Positions 25,510-33,276 of a stretch of 64,000 nt of DNA are shown piece by piece. The number at the start of each line of letters is the position of its first letter. The stretch's first letter is position 1. The stretch covers positions 32,300 through 96,299 of the forward strand of contig JAUNGM010000016.1 in the NCBI GenBank assembly GCA_030524545.1, in the 5' to 3' direction. This stretch comes from Eubacteriales bacterium (GTDB taxonomy: Bacteria; Bacillota; Clostridia; Lachnospirales; Lachnospiraceae). A program made the position numbers and the translations under genes. Under the pieces are notes generated by a model, which saw only the letters and a program-made list of their open reading frames with translations, made no database searches and had not been told where the DNA came from.

Positions 25510-26421
25510 TTACTCCTGTAAATTCTTCTTTGCTTTAATTTCTTTATACTTTTCCACCGTCAGCCCCAGCGTTTCACAGGCATTGTCCAAAGAAATGCCC
25601 ATTTTCTCCACAATACGATCCACTGCATTTACCTGCACAGTTTCTGTATTTTCTTCTACGGCTGCACTCACCGCAGCATTTACTGCTTCTTTTACTGCAG
25701 CAGTTACTTCTGCATCAATTTCTGGTTTCATTAATTTTCGGAGTTCTTCGAACATCGGCTCATCCTCCTTAATTTTATCAAATACCTTTTCGTTAGCGTT
25801 CATCGCCAAATTCAATACTGCACTGGCATTGATCTTGTCATCTTTTTCAGTCAGGTTTTGGATTTTATATACCAGAGTCTCTGCTGTGGATTTTTCCATA
25901 TTTCGGGTCAACGCCATTAGCCAAATATGAAGATCCTTATTCAATTTTCCGGAAACAATTACCTGCGCAGGAAAGAATCCTGCCTTTGTTACATAATAAA
26001 TCCCCGGATACTCCTCTTCTATTATAAATCCTTTTTGCCGAAAATATTTCATAAGCTCTCTTGGGTATTCCTCTCTGACAAAAGAAAGTGTAACATCATT
26101 CTCTTTTATGCAATCCAGAGTTTCACCATTGGACTTATAGAAACATGCGTAACCCAATACTTTATAATATGTATCCACATTCAGTGCATCTCCTGGTGAT
26201 TTATACTCCATAATATTATGTCCCCGGAAGATTTTGCCTATTTCATTATTAATCGAAACATCTTCCGTTTTCTTTATCACCAGCAGATCAATCTGCAAAG
26301 GTTTGGAATTGAGATTGTATTCTCTTTGAAAATCCACATCACCTTTATTCTCTACCAATTCTAATCTTACTGCCGAACAAAATGGTCCATGCCACTGTTT
26401 CTTTACTTCACTGTTCTCCAC
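25510..26421 (-). CDS. PD-(D/E)XK nuclease-like hypothetical protein
   Basis: A ~303-residue protein with a PD-(D/E)XK-type core: LQIDLLVIKK (Asp) followed by GHNIMEYKSPGDAL (E-x-K). Its coiled C-terminal part (ETVQVNAVDRIVEKMG, EVTAAVKEAVNAAVSAAVEE) is Ala/Val/Glu-rich. It resembles a group of Lachnospiraceae proteins of Rpn/transposase-like nuclease type. I chose the GTG at 26421 because AGAGGAG lies ten bases upstream and the family starts there; an in-frame ATG at 26505 has no site. Whether it cuts DNA is unknown. Confidence 0.68.
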   Translation of the reverse strand: MENSEVKKQWHGPFCSAVRLELVENKGDVDFQREYNLNSKPLQIDLLVIKKTEDVSINNEIGKIFRGHNIMEYKSPGDALNVDTYYKVLGYACFYKSNGETLDCIKENDVTLSFVREEYPRELMKYFRQKGFIIEEEYPGIYYVTKAGFFPAQVIVSGKLNKDLHIWLMALTRNMEKSTAETLVYKIQNLTEKDDKINASAVLNLAMNANEKVFDKIKEDEPMFEELRKLMKPEIDAEVTAAVKEAVNAAVSAAVEENTETVQVNAVDRIVEKMGISLDNACETLGLTVEKYKEIKAKKNLQE

Positions 26422-26717
26422 TTCAAATCTTCTCCTCTTATTGTTGTCTCGTTCTTTGGTATTTTTATAATCAGGGAAGATTCTTATTTTACCGAAATAT
26501 TCCATAAAGGACGGTTATAAAAAATTAACTTTAGAACCCGTGAATATATTTATCTTTCGGCACTTTAACTGCTCTAAATAATCAATCAACTTAACTGAAT
26601 CATTTTACTGGCAGCGCAGTTTTTTCTTTCGTATTCATAAACTGTTGAATATATTTATATTGTATCAAATTGCTGGTATGATGGCCAGTGTAAACACTTA
26701 TTTCCGTCCGCTTTTCT

Positions 26718-27368
26718 CTAAATCTTATCAATCTTTTTCCTGATCTCCAGCATTTTCCGATCGAGATTTCCGATCACCTCAGCGCACTGGCGAAGTTCTT
26801 CGTCAATCAGCTCTGCCTCCTTCTTTCCCTTTTTATAACGAAGCTGATGATCCAGATTCGCCCAGTAATCCATTGCGGCTGTTCGGAGCTGGAGCTCCAT
26901 CTTAATCCATTGAGTTCCGTTCTGAAATGCGATAGCAATCTCAAGAATCAGATGAAGACTCTGATATCCGGACTTCTTAGGCTCTTTAATATAATCCTTC
27001 TCTTTGATAATCCGAATATCTTTTTGCTTTTCCACCAGCTCAGCCACCCGGTAGATATCATCCACATAAGCGCATATCGCCCGTACGCCGATCAAATCAT
27101 TCAGCTTCTCCACTGCTGTCTCAAAATTCAGCTCCAGACCTTTTTTCTGCATCTTTTTACAGACACTCTCATAGCTCTTCATCCGCCCGTTCTTCATCTG
27201 TATTACATTTCTTCCCGAATCGATCAGCAAAACCGTATTGATAATATCCAGTTTTGTCAGCAGAAGACTGATGGCACATTGCCCTTTGATACTGAATTCG
27301 CTGTCCGCCAGCATATCCCTTAAGCGTTCTTTTTCGTTTTTCTTTTTTTTCATTTCATCCTGCCCCAA
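26718..27368 (-). CDS. small alarmone synthetase (RelA/SpoT synthetase domain)
   Basis: A 216-residue protein with only the (p)ppGpp synthetase domain, lacking the hydrolase domain of RelA/SpoT. Conserved elements are RMKSYESVCKKMQKKG, DLIGVRAICAYVDDIY, DYIKEPKKSGYQSLHLIL and the KMELQLRTAAMDYWANLDHQ block. It makes ppGpp or pppGpp from GTP/GDP and ATP. I kept the TTG at 27368, which follows AAGGTGG by seven bases. An ATG at 27353 with weak CAGGAT is the alternative. The gene is monocistronic. Confidence 0.92.
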   Translation of the reverse strand: MGQDEMKKKKNEKERLRDMLADSEFSIKGQCAISLLLTKLDIINTVLLIDSGRNVIQMKNGRMKSYESVCKKMQKKGLELNFETAVEKLNDLIGVRAICAYVDDIYRVAELVEKQKDIRIIKEKDYIKEPKKSGYQSLHLILEIAIAFQNGTQWIKMELQLRTAAMDYWANLDHQLRYKKGKKEAELIDEELRQCAEVIGNLDRKMLEIRKKIDKI

Positions 27369-27720
27369 TTCTTACCCACCTTCTTATACTCATCCGGCAA
27401 TTCCCTTATGCATCGCTATATGGGTTCCTCCCATGATGCACCTCTGAAGCAGGTGCCTGTGCAATACATTCGAATATACCACAATGAATACGCAATTACT
27501 TTGTCAGATATAAATTATATTATTCTACTATCCATATTATACCAGTATATGTGCTATAAAATTATTTTATTATTCACTTTCAACAACAAATCTTCTATCT
27601 TTTCCCTGTTAATTTTTCGTTAAAAACAGCCGTTTTTCTCCTTATTCCCGCATTGCAGAATCTCTTTATGCAAAACAGATAATTTCCTGTCTATAATCCC
27701 TTTATTTTTTGTTATTTTTT
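27369..27720. other. intergenic sequence, nothing recognised
   Basis: This AT-rich stretch lies between the alarmone synthetase gene and the adhE control region. I found no ORF with a ribosome binding site and no long inverted repeat. Confidence 0.5.
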
Positions 27721-27782
27721 TATCAATCTTTTAATTGACAAATGATTAACAAAGGAATATAATAAAACCATCAAGATTGATA
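27721..27782. promoter_or_regulatory. 10-bp inverted repeat flanking the adhE promoter
   Basis: TATCAATCTT (27721-27730) and AAGATTGATA (27773-27782) are exact reverse complements separated by 42 bases, i.e. one arm on each side of the -35/-10 pair. They look like paired half-sites for a regulator bound across the promoter, distinct from the Rex-type sites. Confidence 0.45.
27735..27763 (+). promoter_or_regulatory. adhE promoter with overlapping Rex-type operator
   Basis: TTGACA (27735-27740), a 17-base spacer and TATAAT (27758-27763) form a perfect sigma-A promoter. Within it, TTGACAAATGATTAACAA (27735-27752) matches the Rex consensus TTGTTAAnnnnTTAACAA at nearly every base, so Rex bound here would block RNA polymerase when NADH is low. 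Confidence 0.85.
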
Positions 27783-27790
27783 AATAATTA

Positions 27791-27808
27791 ACGTTAATTG
27801 ATTAACAA
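27791..27808 (+). promoter_or_regulatory. second Rex-type operator in the adhE leader
   Basis: ACGTTAATTGATTAACAA contains GTTAA-4-TTAACAA, another close Rex match, 27 bases downstream of the -10 box. It would act as a roadblock. Two sites suggest cooperative repression of adhE by Rex, released by a high NADH/NAD+ ratio. Confidence 0.7.
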
Positions 27809-27875
27809 TTCATTCCATGTACCCAATTATCATACCACATAAAAAAAATAAAAAAAGAAGCAGGAGGATTTCCCA

Positions 27876-30503
27876 ATGGCAAAAACAGAAACACAGATTC
27901 CAACCATCATTGACACAGCGGAAGCTCTGGAAGCCAAGATGGCTGCGATGAAAGAAGCACAGAAACTTTTCGCCACCTACACACAGGAGCAGGTAGATAA
28001 GATTTTCAAGGCTGCCGCTACTGCTGCAGACAAAGCCCGTATCCCGCTTGCAAAAATGGCAGTTCAGGAAACAGGCATGGGTATTGTAGAAGATAAGGTT
28101 ATCAAAAACCACTACGCATCCGAGTACATCTACAATGCTTACAAGAACACCAAAACCTGCGGTGTGATCGAAGAAGATACCGTATACGGCATCAAAAAAG
28201 TTGCTGAACCGATTGGTCTGATCGCAGCAGTTATCCCGACCACCAACCCGACCTCCACTGCAATCTTCAAGACCCTGATTGCCCTGAAGACCAGAAATGC
28301 CATCATCATCAGCCCGCATCCGCGTGCAAAAGCTTCTACCATCGAGGCAGCAAGAATCGTTCTGGAAGCAGCCGTTAAAGCAGGCGCACCGGAAGGCATC
28401 ATTGGCTGGATCGATGTTCCAAGCCTTGAGCTGACCAACCTTGTTATGAAAGAAGCAGATATCATCCTTGCAACCGGCGGCCCCGGCATGGTAAAAGCAG
28501 CTTACTCCTCCGGAAAACCGGCACTTGGCGTAGGCGCTGGAAATACCCCTGTTATCATTGACGATACTGCTGACATCCGTCTTGCAGTAAACTCCATCAT
28601 CCATTCCAAGACCTTTGACAATGGTATGATCTGTGCTTCCGAACAGTCCGTAACCGTTCTGGAAAGCGTTTATGAAGAAGTGAAGAAAGAATTCCTTTAC
28701 AGAGGATGCTACTTCCTGAAGGAAGACGAAATCGAAAAAGTTAGAAAGACCATCATCATCAACGGCGCCCTGAATGCCAAGATCGTAGGCCAGAAGGCAG
28801 CTACCATCGCAGCAATGGCAGGTGTTACCGTTCCGGAAGAAACCAAGATCCTGATTGGTGAAGTAGAGTCCGTTGACATCAGCGAAGAATTTGCACACGA
28901 GAAACTTTCTCCTGTACTTGCTATGTACAAGGCTGCAACCTTTGACGAGGCAATCGCAAAAGCAGAACGTCTTGTAGCAGACGGCGGATACGGCCACACC
29001 TCTTCCCTTTACATCAACACCAATGAAAAAGAGAAAATGGCAAAACACGCTGCTGCAATGAAGACCTGCCGTATTCTGGTAAATACACCGTCTTCCCAGG
29101 GTGGTATCGGTGACTTATACAACTTTAAATTAGCTCCTTCTCTTACCCTTGGCTGCGGTTCCTGGGGCGGCAACTCTGTTTCCGAAAACGTAGGAGTAAA
29201 ACACCTGATCAATATTAAAACCGTTGCAGAGAGGAGAGAGAACATGCTCTGGATGAGAACACCTGAAAAAGTTTACTTCAAGAAAGGCTGTACACCGGTT
29301 GCTCTGGATGAGCTTGGAACGATCATGGGCAAGAAACGCTGCTTTATCGTAACTGACTCCTTCCTTTACAGAAACGGCTACACCAAACCGATCGAAGACA
29401 AACTGGATCAGATGGGCATCGTTCACACCTGTTTCTCTGATGTAGAACCGGACCCGTCTCTGGCATCCGCAAAAGCAGGCGCTGCTGCTATGACAGCATT
29501 CCAGCCGGACTGCATCATCGCTCTTGGCGGCGGTTCCGCAATGGATGCAGGTAAGGTTATGTGGGTTCTTTATGAAAACCCGGATGCAGACTTCGATGAT
29601 ATGGCTATGGACTTCATGGACATCCGCAAGAGAATCTACACCTTCCCGAAAATGGGCAAAAAAGCTTACTTTGTAGCAATCCCGACCTCCTCCGGTACAG
29701 GTTCCGAGGTAACACCGTTCGCTATCATTACCGATAAAGAGACCGGTATCAAATGGCCTCTGGCAGATTATGAACTGATGCCGAACATGGCCATCGTAGA
29801 CACTGACAACATGATGAGCGCACCGAAAGGACTGACCTGTGCTTCCGGTATCGACGTTATGACTCATGCAATCGAAGCATACGTTTCCATCATGGCTTCC
29901 GATTACACAGACAGCCTTGCTCTGAAAGCAATCAAGCTGGTATTTGACTATCTGCCGCGTGCATACAAAGACGGAAACGATGTAGAAGCAAGAGATCATA
30001 TGGCAAACGCATCCTGCATGGCTGGTATGGCATTTGCAAACGCATTCCTTGGACTGAACCACTCCATGGCTCACAAACTTGGCGCTTTCCATCACCTGCC
30101 GCACGGTATCGCAAATGCAGTTGTGCTGACAGATGTGATCCGTTACAACAGCGCAGAAGTACCGACTAAGATGGGTACCTTCCCGCAGTATCAGTATCCG
30201 CATGCACTGGCTCGTTATGCTGAAATCGGCCGTTTTGTAGGCCTGACCGGCAAAGATGACCAGGAAGTTATGGAAAAACTGATCGGCAAACTGGAACAGC
30301 TTAAGAAAGATATTGAAATCAAGGATTCCATCAAAGCTTACGGCGTAGATGAAAAATACTTCCTGGAAACTCTGGACGACATGGTAGAGCAGGCATTCAA
30401 TGACCAGTGTACAGGTGCAAACCCAAGATACCCGTTAATGTCCGAAATGAAAGAAATTTACCTGAATTGCTACTATGGCAAAGAAGGCAAAGAAGAGGCT
30501 TAA
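27876..30503 (+). CDS. adhE: bifunctional acetaldehyde-CoA/alcohol dehydrogenase
   Basis: AdhE, 875 residues: an N-terminal acylating aldehyde dehydrogenase (about 1-450; catalytic Cys253 in FDNGMICASEQS) and a C-terminal iron-dependent alcohol dehydrogenase (about 455-875; ALGGGSAMDAGKVMW and the metal-binding LNHSMAHKLGAFHHLPHG). It converts acetyl-CoA to ethanol and re-oxidises two NADH. AGGAGG sits eight bases before the ATG at 27876. Codon use is strongly biased (many GCA, AAA, ATC), as in highly expressed genes. The promoter carries Rex-type operators. The next gene is a small kinase on the same strand. Confidence 0.98.
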   Translation: MAKTETQIPTIIDTAEALEAKMAAMKEAQKLFATYTQEQVDKIFKAAATAADKARIPLAKMAVQETGMGIVEDKVIKNHYASEYIYNAYKNTKTCGVIEEDTVYGIKKVAEPIGLIAAVIPTTNPTSTAIFKTLIALKTRNAIIISPHPRAKASTIEAARIVLEAAVKAGAPEGIIGWIDVPSLELTNLVMKEADIILATGGPGMVKAAYSSGKPALGVGAGNTPVIIDDTADIRLAVNSIIHSKTFDNGMICASEQSVTVLESVYEEVKKEFLYRGCYFLKEDEIEKVRKTIIINGALNAKIVGQKAATIAAMAGVTVPEETKILIGEVESVDISEEFAHEKLSPVLAMYKAATFDEAIAKAERLVADGGYGHTSSLYINTNEKEKMAKHAAAMKTCRILVNTPSSQGGIGDLYNFKLAPSLTLGCGSWGGNSVSENVGVKHLINIKTVAERRENMLWMRTPEKVYFKKGCTPVALDELGTIMGKKRCFIVTDSFLYRNGYTKPIEDKLDQMGIVHTCFSDVEPDPSLASAKAGAAAMTAFQPDCIIALGGGSAMDAGKVMWVLYENPDADFDDMAMDFMDIRKRIYTFPKMGKKAYFVAIPTSSGTGSEVTPFAIITDKETGIKWPLADYELMPNMAIVDTDNMMSAPKGLTCASGIDVMTHAIEAYVSIMASDYTDSLALKAIKLVFDYLPRAYKDGNDVEARDHMANASCMAGMAFANAFLGLNHSMAHKLGAFHHLPHGIANAVVLTDVIRYNSAEVPTKMGTFPQYQYPHALARYAEIGRFVGLTGKDDQEVMEKLIGKLEQLKKDIEIKDSIKAYGVDEKYFLETLDDMVEQAFNDQCTGANPRYPLMSEMKEIYLNCYYGKEGKEEA

Positions 30504-30565
30504 ATCTGGCCAGAAAGCCTGAATGATGCTAAAATAAGTTTAGAGAAACTGTGTTTCTCACCTTT

Positions 30566-30598
30566 GCAGGAGGCAGACTTTCGCTGCTGTCCTCCTGC
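30566..30598 (+). terminator. hairpin between adhE and the kinase gene
   Basis: GCAGGAGG (30566-30573) and CCTCCTGC (30591-30598) form a perfect eight-base stem extended by inner CAG/CTG pairing. It follows adhE by about 60 bases but no T-run follows, so it may be a partial terminator or a processing/stability hairpin that separates adhE from the kinase. Confidence 0.45.
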
Positions 30599-30649
30599 AT
30601 GGTGAACTTATCGGACAAGGATTCATTAGTTATAGAAAGGATGTCTACC

Positions 30650-31408
30650 ATGAATTTAAAAGATAAAAAAGTATTTCTTACCCGCCCGTATAAAGTTGTT
30701 TATAAAGATGGCGATCGTATCATTAAAGTATTCACCAACGAACACGGCAAAGCAAATGTATTTAATGAAGCTCTGTGTCAGGCACGCGTAGAAGAAAGCG
30801 GGCTGGATATCCCGGCAGTTCTGGAAGTAAGCCAGATTGACGGGGAATGGGCTCTTGCTATCGAATATGTAGAGGGCAAGACTCTTGAGCAGATCATGAA
30901 TGAGGATCCTGCCAACCTGGAAAAATATATGGAGCAGTTCGTAGACCTGCAGCTTTCCATGCATTCCAAAAAGGCTCCCCGCCTGACTCTTCAGAAGGAC
31001 AAATTTGCCCGCAAGATTTCCAGCCTGAAGGATGATGTGGATGCAACCACCCGTTATGAGCTTCACACAAGACTGGATTCCATGCCGAACCACACCAAGC
31101 TCTGCCACGGCGACTTTAACCCGAGCAATGTGATCGTAAGAGAAGACGGAACCATGACAATCGTTGACTGGGCACATGCAACTCAGGGCAATGCCAGCGG
31201 TGATGCTGCAATCACATATCTGGAATTTGCACTGAAAGACCAGAAGAAGGCAGATCTGTACCTGGATCTCTTCTGCAGGAAGAGCGATACTGCAAAACAG
31301 TACGTACAGAAATGGCTTCCGATCGCTGCAGCAGCACAGCTTACCAAAGGCGTTGAGGAAGAAAAAGAATTCCTCTCCCGCTGGATTGATATCATTGACT
31401 TCCAGTAA
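30650..31408 (+). CDS. phosphotransferase of the aminoglycoside/choline kinase fold
   Basis: A 252-residue small-molecule kinase of the APH/choline-kinase superfamily. The ATP site region is RPYKVVYKDGDRIIKVF; the catalytic loop is LCHGDFNPSNVIV (HGDxxxxN) followed by MTIVDWAHATQGN (metal-binding Asp). I chose the ATG at 30650 because AAAGGAT precedes it with suitable spacing; the frame is open further upstream. Although the fold resembles aminoglycoside resistance kinases, the chromosomal position 146 bases after adhE suggests a housekeeping substrate. The substrate is unknown. Confidence 0.82.
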   Translation: MNLKDKKVFLTRPYKVVYKDGDRIIKVFTNEHGKANVFNEALCQARVEESGLDIPAVLEVSQIDGEWALAIEYVEGKTLEQIMNEDPANLEKYMEQFVDLQLSMHSKKAPRLTLQKDKFARKISSLKDDVDATTRYELHTRLDSMPNHTKLCHGDFNPSNVIVREDGTMTIVDWAHATQGNASGDAAITYLEFALKDQKKADLYLDLFCRKSDTAKQYVQKWLPIAAAAQLTKGVEEEKEFLSRWIDIIDFQ

Positions 31409-31439
31409 AGCTTTGTTACAGATACATCCATAAAACACG

Positions 31440-31514
31440 ATCCCCCTGACGAACATTGGATTCCCGCTTCTGCGAAGCAGACAGCAGGCAGTTCCTATCG
31501 TAAATCAGGGGGAT
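31440..31514 (+). terminator. terminator of the adhE-kinase transcript
   Basis: ATCCCCCTGA (31440-31449) and TCAGGGGGAT (31505-31514) form a ten-base perfect stem closing a long internal region, followed by TGTGTTTGGTTTTTATGG. It is probably a rho-independent terminator. Confidence 0.7.
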
Positions 31515-31584
31515 TGTGTTTGGTTTTTATGGTTTTTATGGTTTTTGTGGCTTTCTCGTATTAGATAAATTAGAAAAACATCTA

Positions 31585-31613
31585 TTGAGTTTATTTGCTG
31601 ACTATGCTATATT
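31585..31613 (+). promoter_or_regulatory. promoter of the antitoxin RNA
   Basis: TTGAGT (31585-31590), 17 bases and TATATT (31608-31613) on the plus strand. A transcript starting near 31620 would run towards and into the 3' end of the toxin mRNA. Confidence 0.7.
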
Positions 31614-31619
31614 ATAAAC

Positions 31620-31710
31620 ATAAAAGGAGTAACTGCCCACAAAGTGGTTAGCCTCCCTGGTTTGACTATAAGCCTACTTGTACCGGCCAAGTAACAAGGT
31701 AGGCTTATTT
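31620..31710 (+). ncRNA. candidate antisense antitoxin RNA (RatA/SR4-like)
   Basis: A short plus-strand transcript is predicted between the TTGAGT/TATATT promoter and a hairpin AAGCCTAC...GTAGGCTT followed by ATTTATTTT (about 31670-31715). It overlaps the 3' end and terminator of the toxin mRNA on the other strand, the arrangement of txpA/RatA and bsrG/SR4 in Bacillus. A second stem with a T5 run at 31936-31973 would end a longer read-through form covering the whole toxin gene. The boundaries are estimates. Confidence 0.6.
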
Positions 31711-31804
31711 ATTTTCGCTTATTCATCCTATTAATATAGGTAAGCAATGCAATGAGAAAAGAACCGCCCAAAAACATCAGGCTCAATACTTCGTATGTAC
31801 TCAT
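31709..31804 (-). CDS. 31-residue Hol-Tox-like type I toxin peptide
   Basis: A very short hydrophobic peptide with a strong ribosome binding site (GGGAGGTGG before ATG at 31804). It starts MSTYEVLSLMFLGG, has a single membrane segment of about 16 residues, then a basic tail ending NRMNKRK. This matches the putative holin-like toxin (Hol-Tox) family related to TxpA/BsrG/BsrE toxins. Its mRNA has its own promoter (31873-31901). A stem CTCCCT/AGGGAG (31814-31819/31832-31837) would hide the ribosome binding site, a common toxin safeguard. Too short for automated gene calling. It would act at the cell membrane. Confidence 0.8.
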   Translation of the reverse strand: MSTYEVLSLMFLGGSFLIALLTYINRMNKRK

Positions 31805-31872
31805 TTGCACCACCTCCCTTCTTTTTAAGTTAGGGAGATTTACCACCTTGCAACGCAATTACTCGTATAAAC

Positions 31873-31901
31873 AATATAGAATCTTTTGTTCTAAAAGTCA
31901 A
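31873..31901 (-). promoter_or_regulatory. promoter of the toxin mRNA
   Basis: On the minus strand TTGACT (31901-31896), 17 bases and TATATT (31878-31873). It gives a leader of about 60 bases that contains the hairpin hiding the toxin ribosome binding site. Confidence 0.75.
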
Positions 31902-31935
31902 TCCATATTATTCGACAATTCCTGCACTCTTAAGC

Positions 31936-31973
31936 AAACAGGGGCTCTGCATCTCACATACATACCCCTGTTT
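31936..31973. terminator. bidirectional terminator between toxin locus and aminotransferase
   Basis: AAACAGGGG (31936-31944) and CCCCTGTTT (31965-31973) form a nine-base perfect stem. The plus strand continues TTACTG after five Ts; on the minus strand it follows the aminotransferase stop by about 35 bases. It can isolate the aminotransferase operon from the toxin locus. Confidence 0.7.
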
Positions 31974-32007
31974 TTACTGTTCTTATGTTTTTTATGGATT
32001 CTATTTT

Positions 32008-33195
32008 TTATAATCCATATTCCGCTGCCAGCTTCTTAAATTCCGGCAGAGAATTTACGATGGTTTCGTAGGAAACACAGTAAGCAAGCCTTACATACCC
32101 CGGGCAGGCAAAGGAGCTTCCCGGTACCATGAGGATATTATATTTCTTACCTGCTTCGCAGAACTCTTTTTCATTGGCTACAGGAGATTTTACAAAGAGG
32201 TAAAAGGCTCCCTGGGGCTTGATGCACTCAAAGCCGCATTCTTTCAGGCCGTTATACAGAGTCGTACGGTTTTTGTCATAGGCTGCCACATCCACTTCTG
32301 CATCCACACACTTCATGATGACCTTCTGCATCAAAGACGGAGCATTGACGCTTCCCAGGATACGGTTGGCAATGGAAGCCGCTGTGATCACGGTTTCACT
32401 GTCCTCAAGCTCGTCCGGAATCACCAGATATCCAATACGTTCTCCCGGAAGAGAGAGGGACTTGCTGTAGGAATATCCCACTACCGTATTCTTATAATAT
32501 TTCGTCAGATATGGAACCTCAACGCCGTCATAAGCCAGCTCTCTGTATGGTTCGTCGGAGATCAGATAGATTACGCTGCCAAATTCCTCCTGCTTCTTTT
32601 CCAGGATGACTGCCAGCTTTTGGATAGTTTCCTCAGAATAAACGACACCTGTCGGGTTGTGCGGTGTATTTACGATCACTGCCCTTGTATTGGCTGTGAT
32701 CTTCTCTTCCAGTTCAGACAGATTTGGCTGGAAGGTTGCGGTATCCGGAGAGATTTCCACAAGTTTGCCGTCGTAATTCTTCACATATGCACCATATTCC
32801 AGGAAGTACGGTGCAAAAACGATCACTTCTTCTCCCGGATTCAGGATGGTTTTTAAAATGACATTCAGGCCGCTGGCCGCACCTACGGTCATGATCAGGT
32901 TTTTCGCTGCAAAAGCAGTGCCGAAACGGCGGTTCAGGGACTCTGCAATGGTCTGGCGCACATCCTCGAACCCTGCATTGCTCATATATCCGTGAAGGAC
33001 AGTCGGTTCTTCTTCATTTACAAGGTCGATGATTGCTTCCCTTACGCAATCCGGTGCAGGAACGCTGGGGTTTCCAAGGCTGAAATCAAACACCTTATCC
33101 GCACCGTAAATGGACCGAAGGCGATTGCCTTCCTCAAACATCATACGGATGGCGGAATTGTTCTGCACAAAAGGTTTCATTTTTTCTGAAATCAT
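32008..33195 (-). CDS. class I/II PLP-dependent aminotransferase
   Basis: A 395-residue fold-type I aminotransferase. Landmarks are the substrate/PLP region VNTPHNPTGVVYSEETI, LISDEPYRELAYDGV and the PLP lysine in YSYSKSLSLPGERIGYLV. It is the last gene of iorA-iorB-NSS-aminotransferase, so it probably moves amino groups of aromatic or branched amino acids to give the 2-oxoacid used by Ior. I chose the ATG at 33195, preceded by AGAGGAG. The specificity is inference. Confidence 0.9.
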   Translation of the reverse strand: MISEKMKPFVQNNSAIRMMFEEGNRLRSIYGADKVFDFSLGNPSVPAPDCVREAIIDLVNEEEPTVLHGYMSNAGFEDVRQTIAESLNRRFGTAFAAKNLIMTVGAASGLNVILKTILNPGEEVIVFAPYFLEYGAYVKNYDGKLVEISPDTATFQPNLSELEEKITANTRAVIVNTPHNPTGVVYSEETIQKLAVILEKKQEEFGSVIYLISDEPYRELAYDGVEVPYLTKYYKNTVVGYSYSKSLSLPGERIGYLVIPDELEDSETVITAASIANRILGSVNAPSLMQKVIMKCVDAEVDVAAYDKNRTTLYNGLKECGFECIKPQGAFYLFVKSPVANEKEFCEAGKKYNILMVPGSSFACPGYVRLAYCVSYETIVNSLPEFKKLAAEYGL

Positions 33196-33276
33196 AATTC
33201 TCACTCCTCTTCTGCCGGTCCGGGCTGTATCCCGGACAGCCTTTTTTCATTTTAAGCTGCTTTTGCAGCAGTTCAC

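Noticed and set aside
30566-30598. Hairpin after adhE as a transcription terminator that would isolate the kinase
   Set aside because: No T-run follows and the kinase has no clear promoter, so it is kept only as a possible partial terminator.
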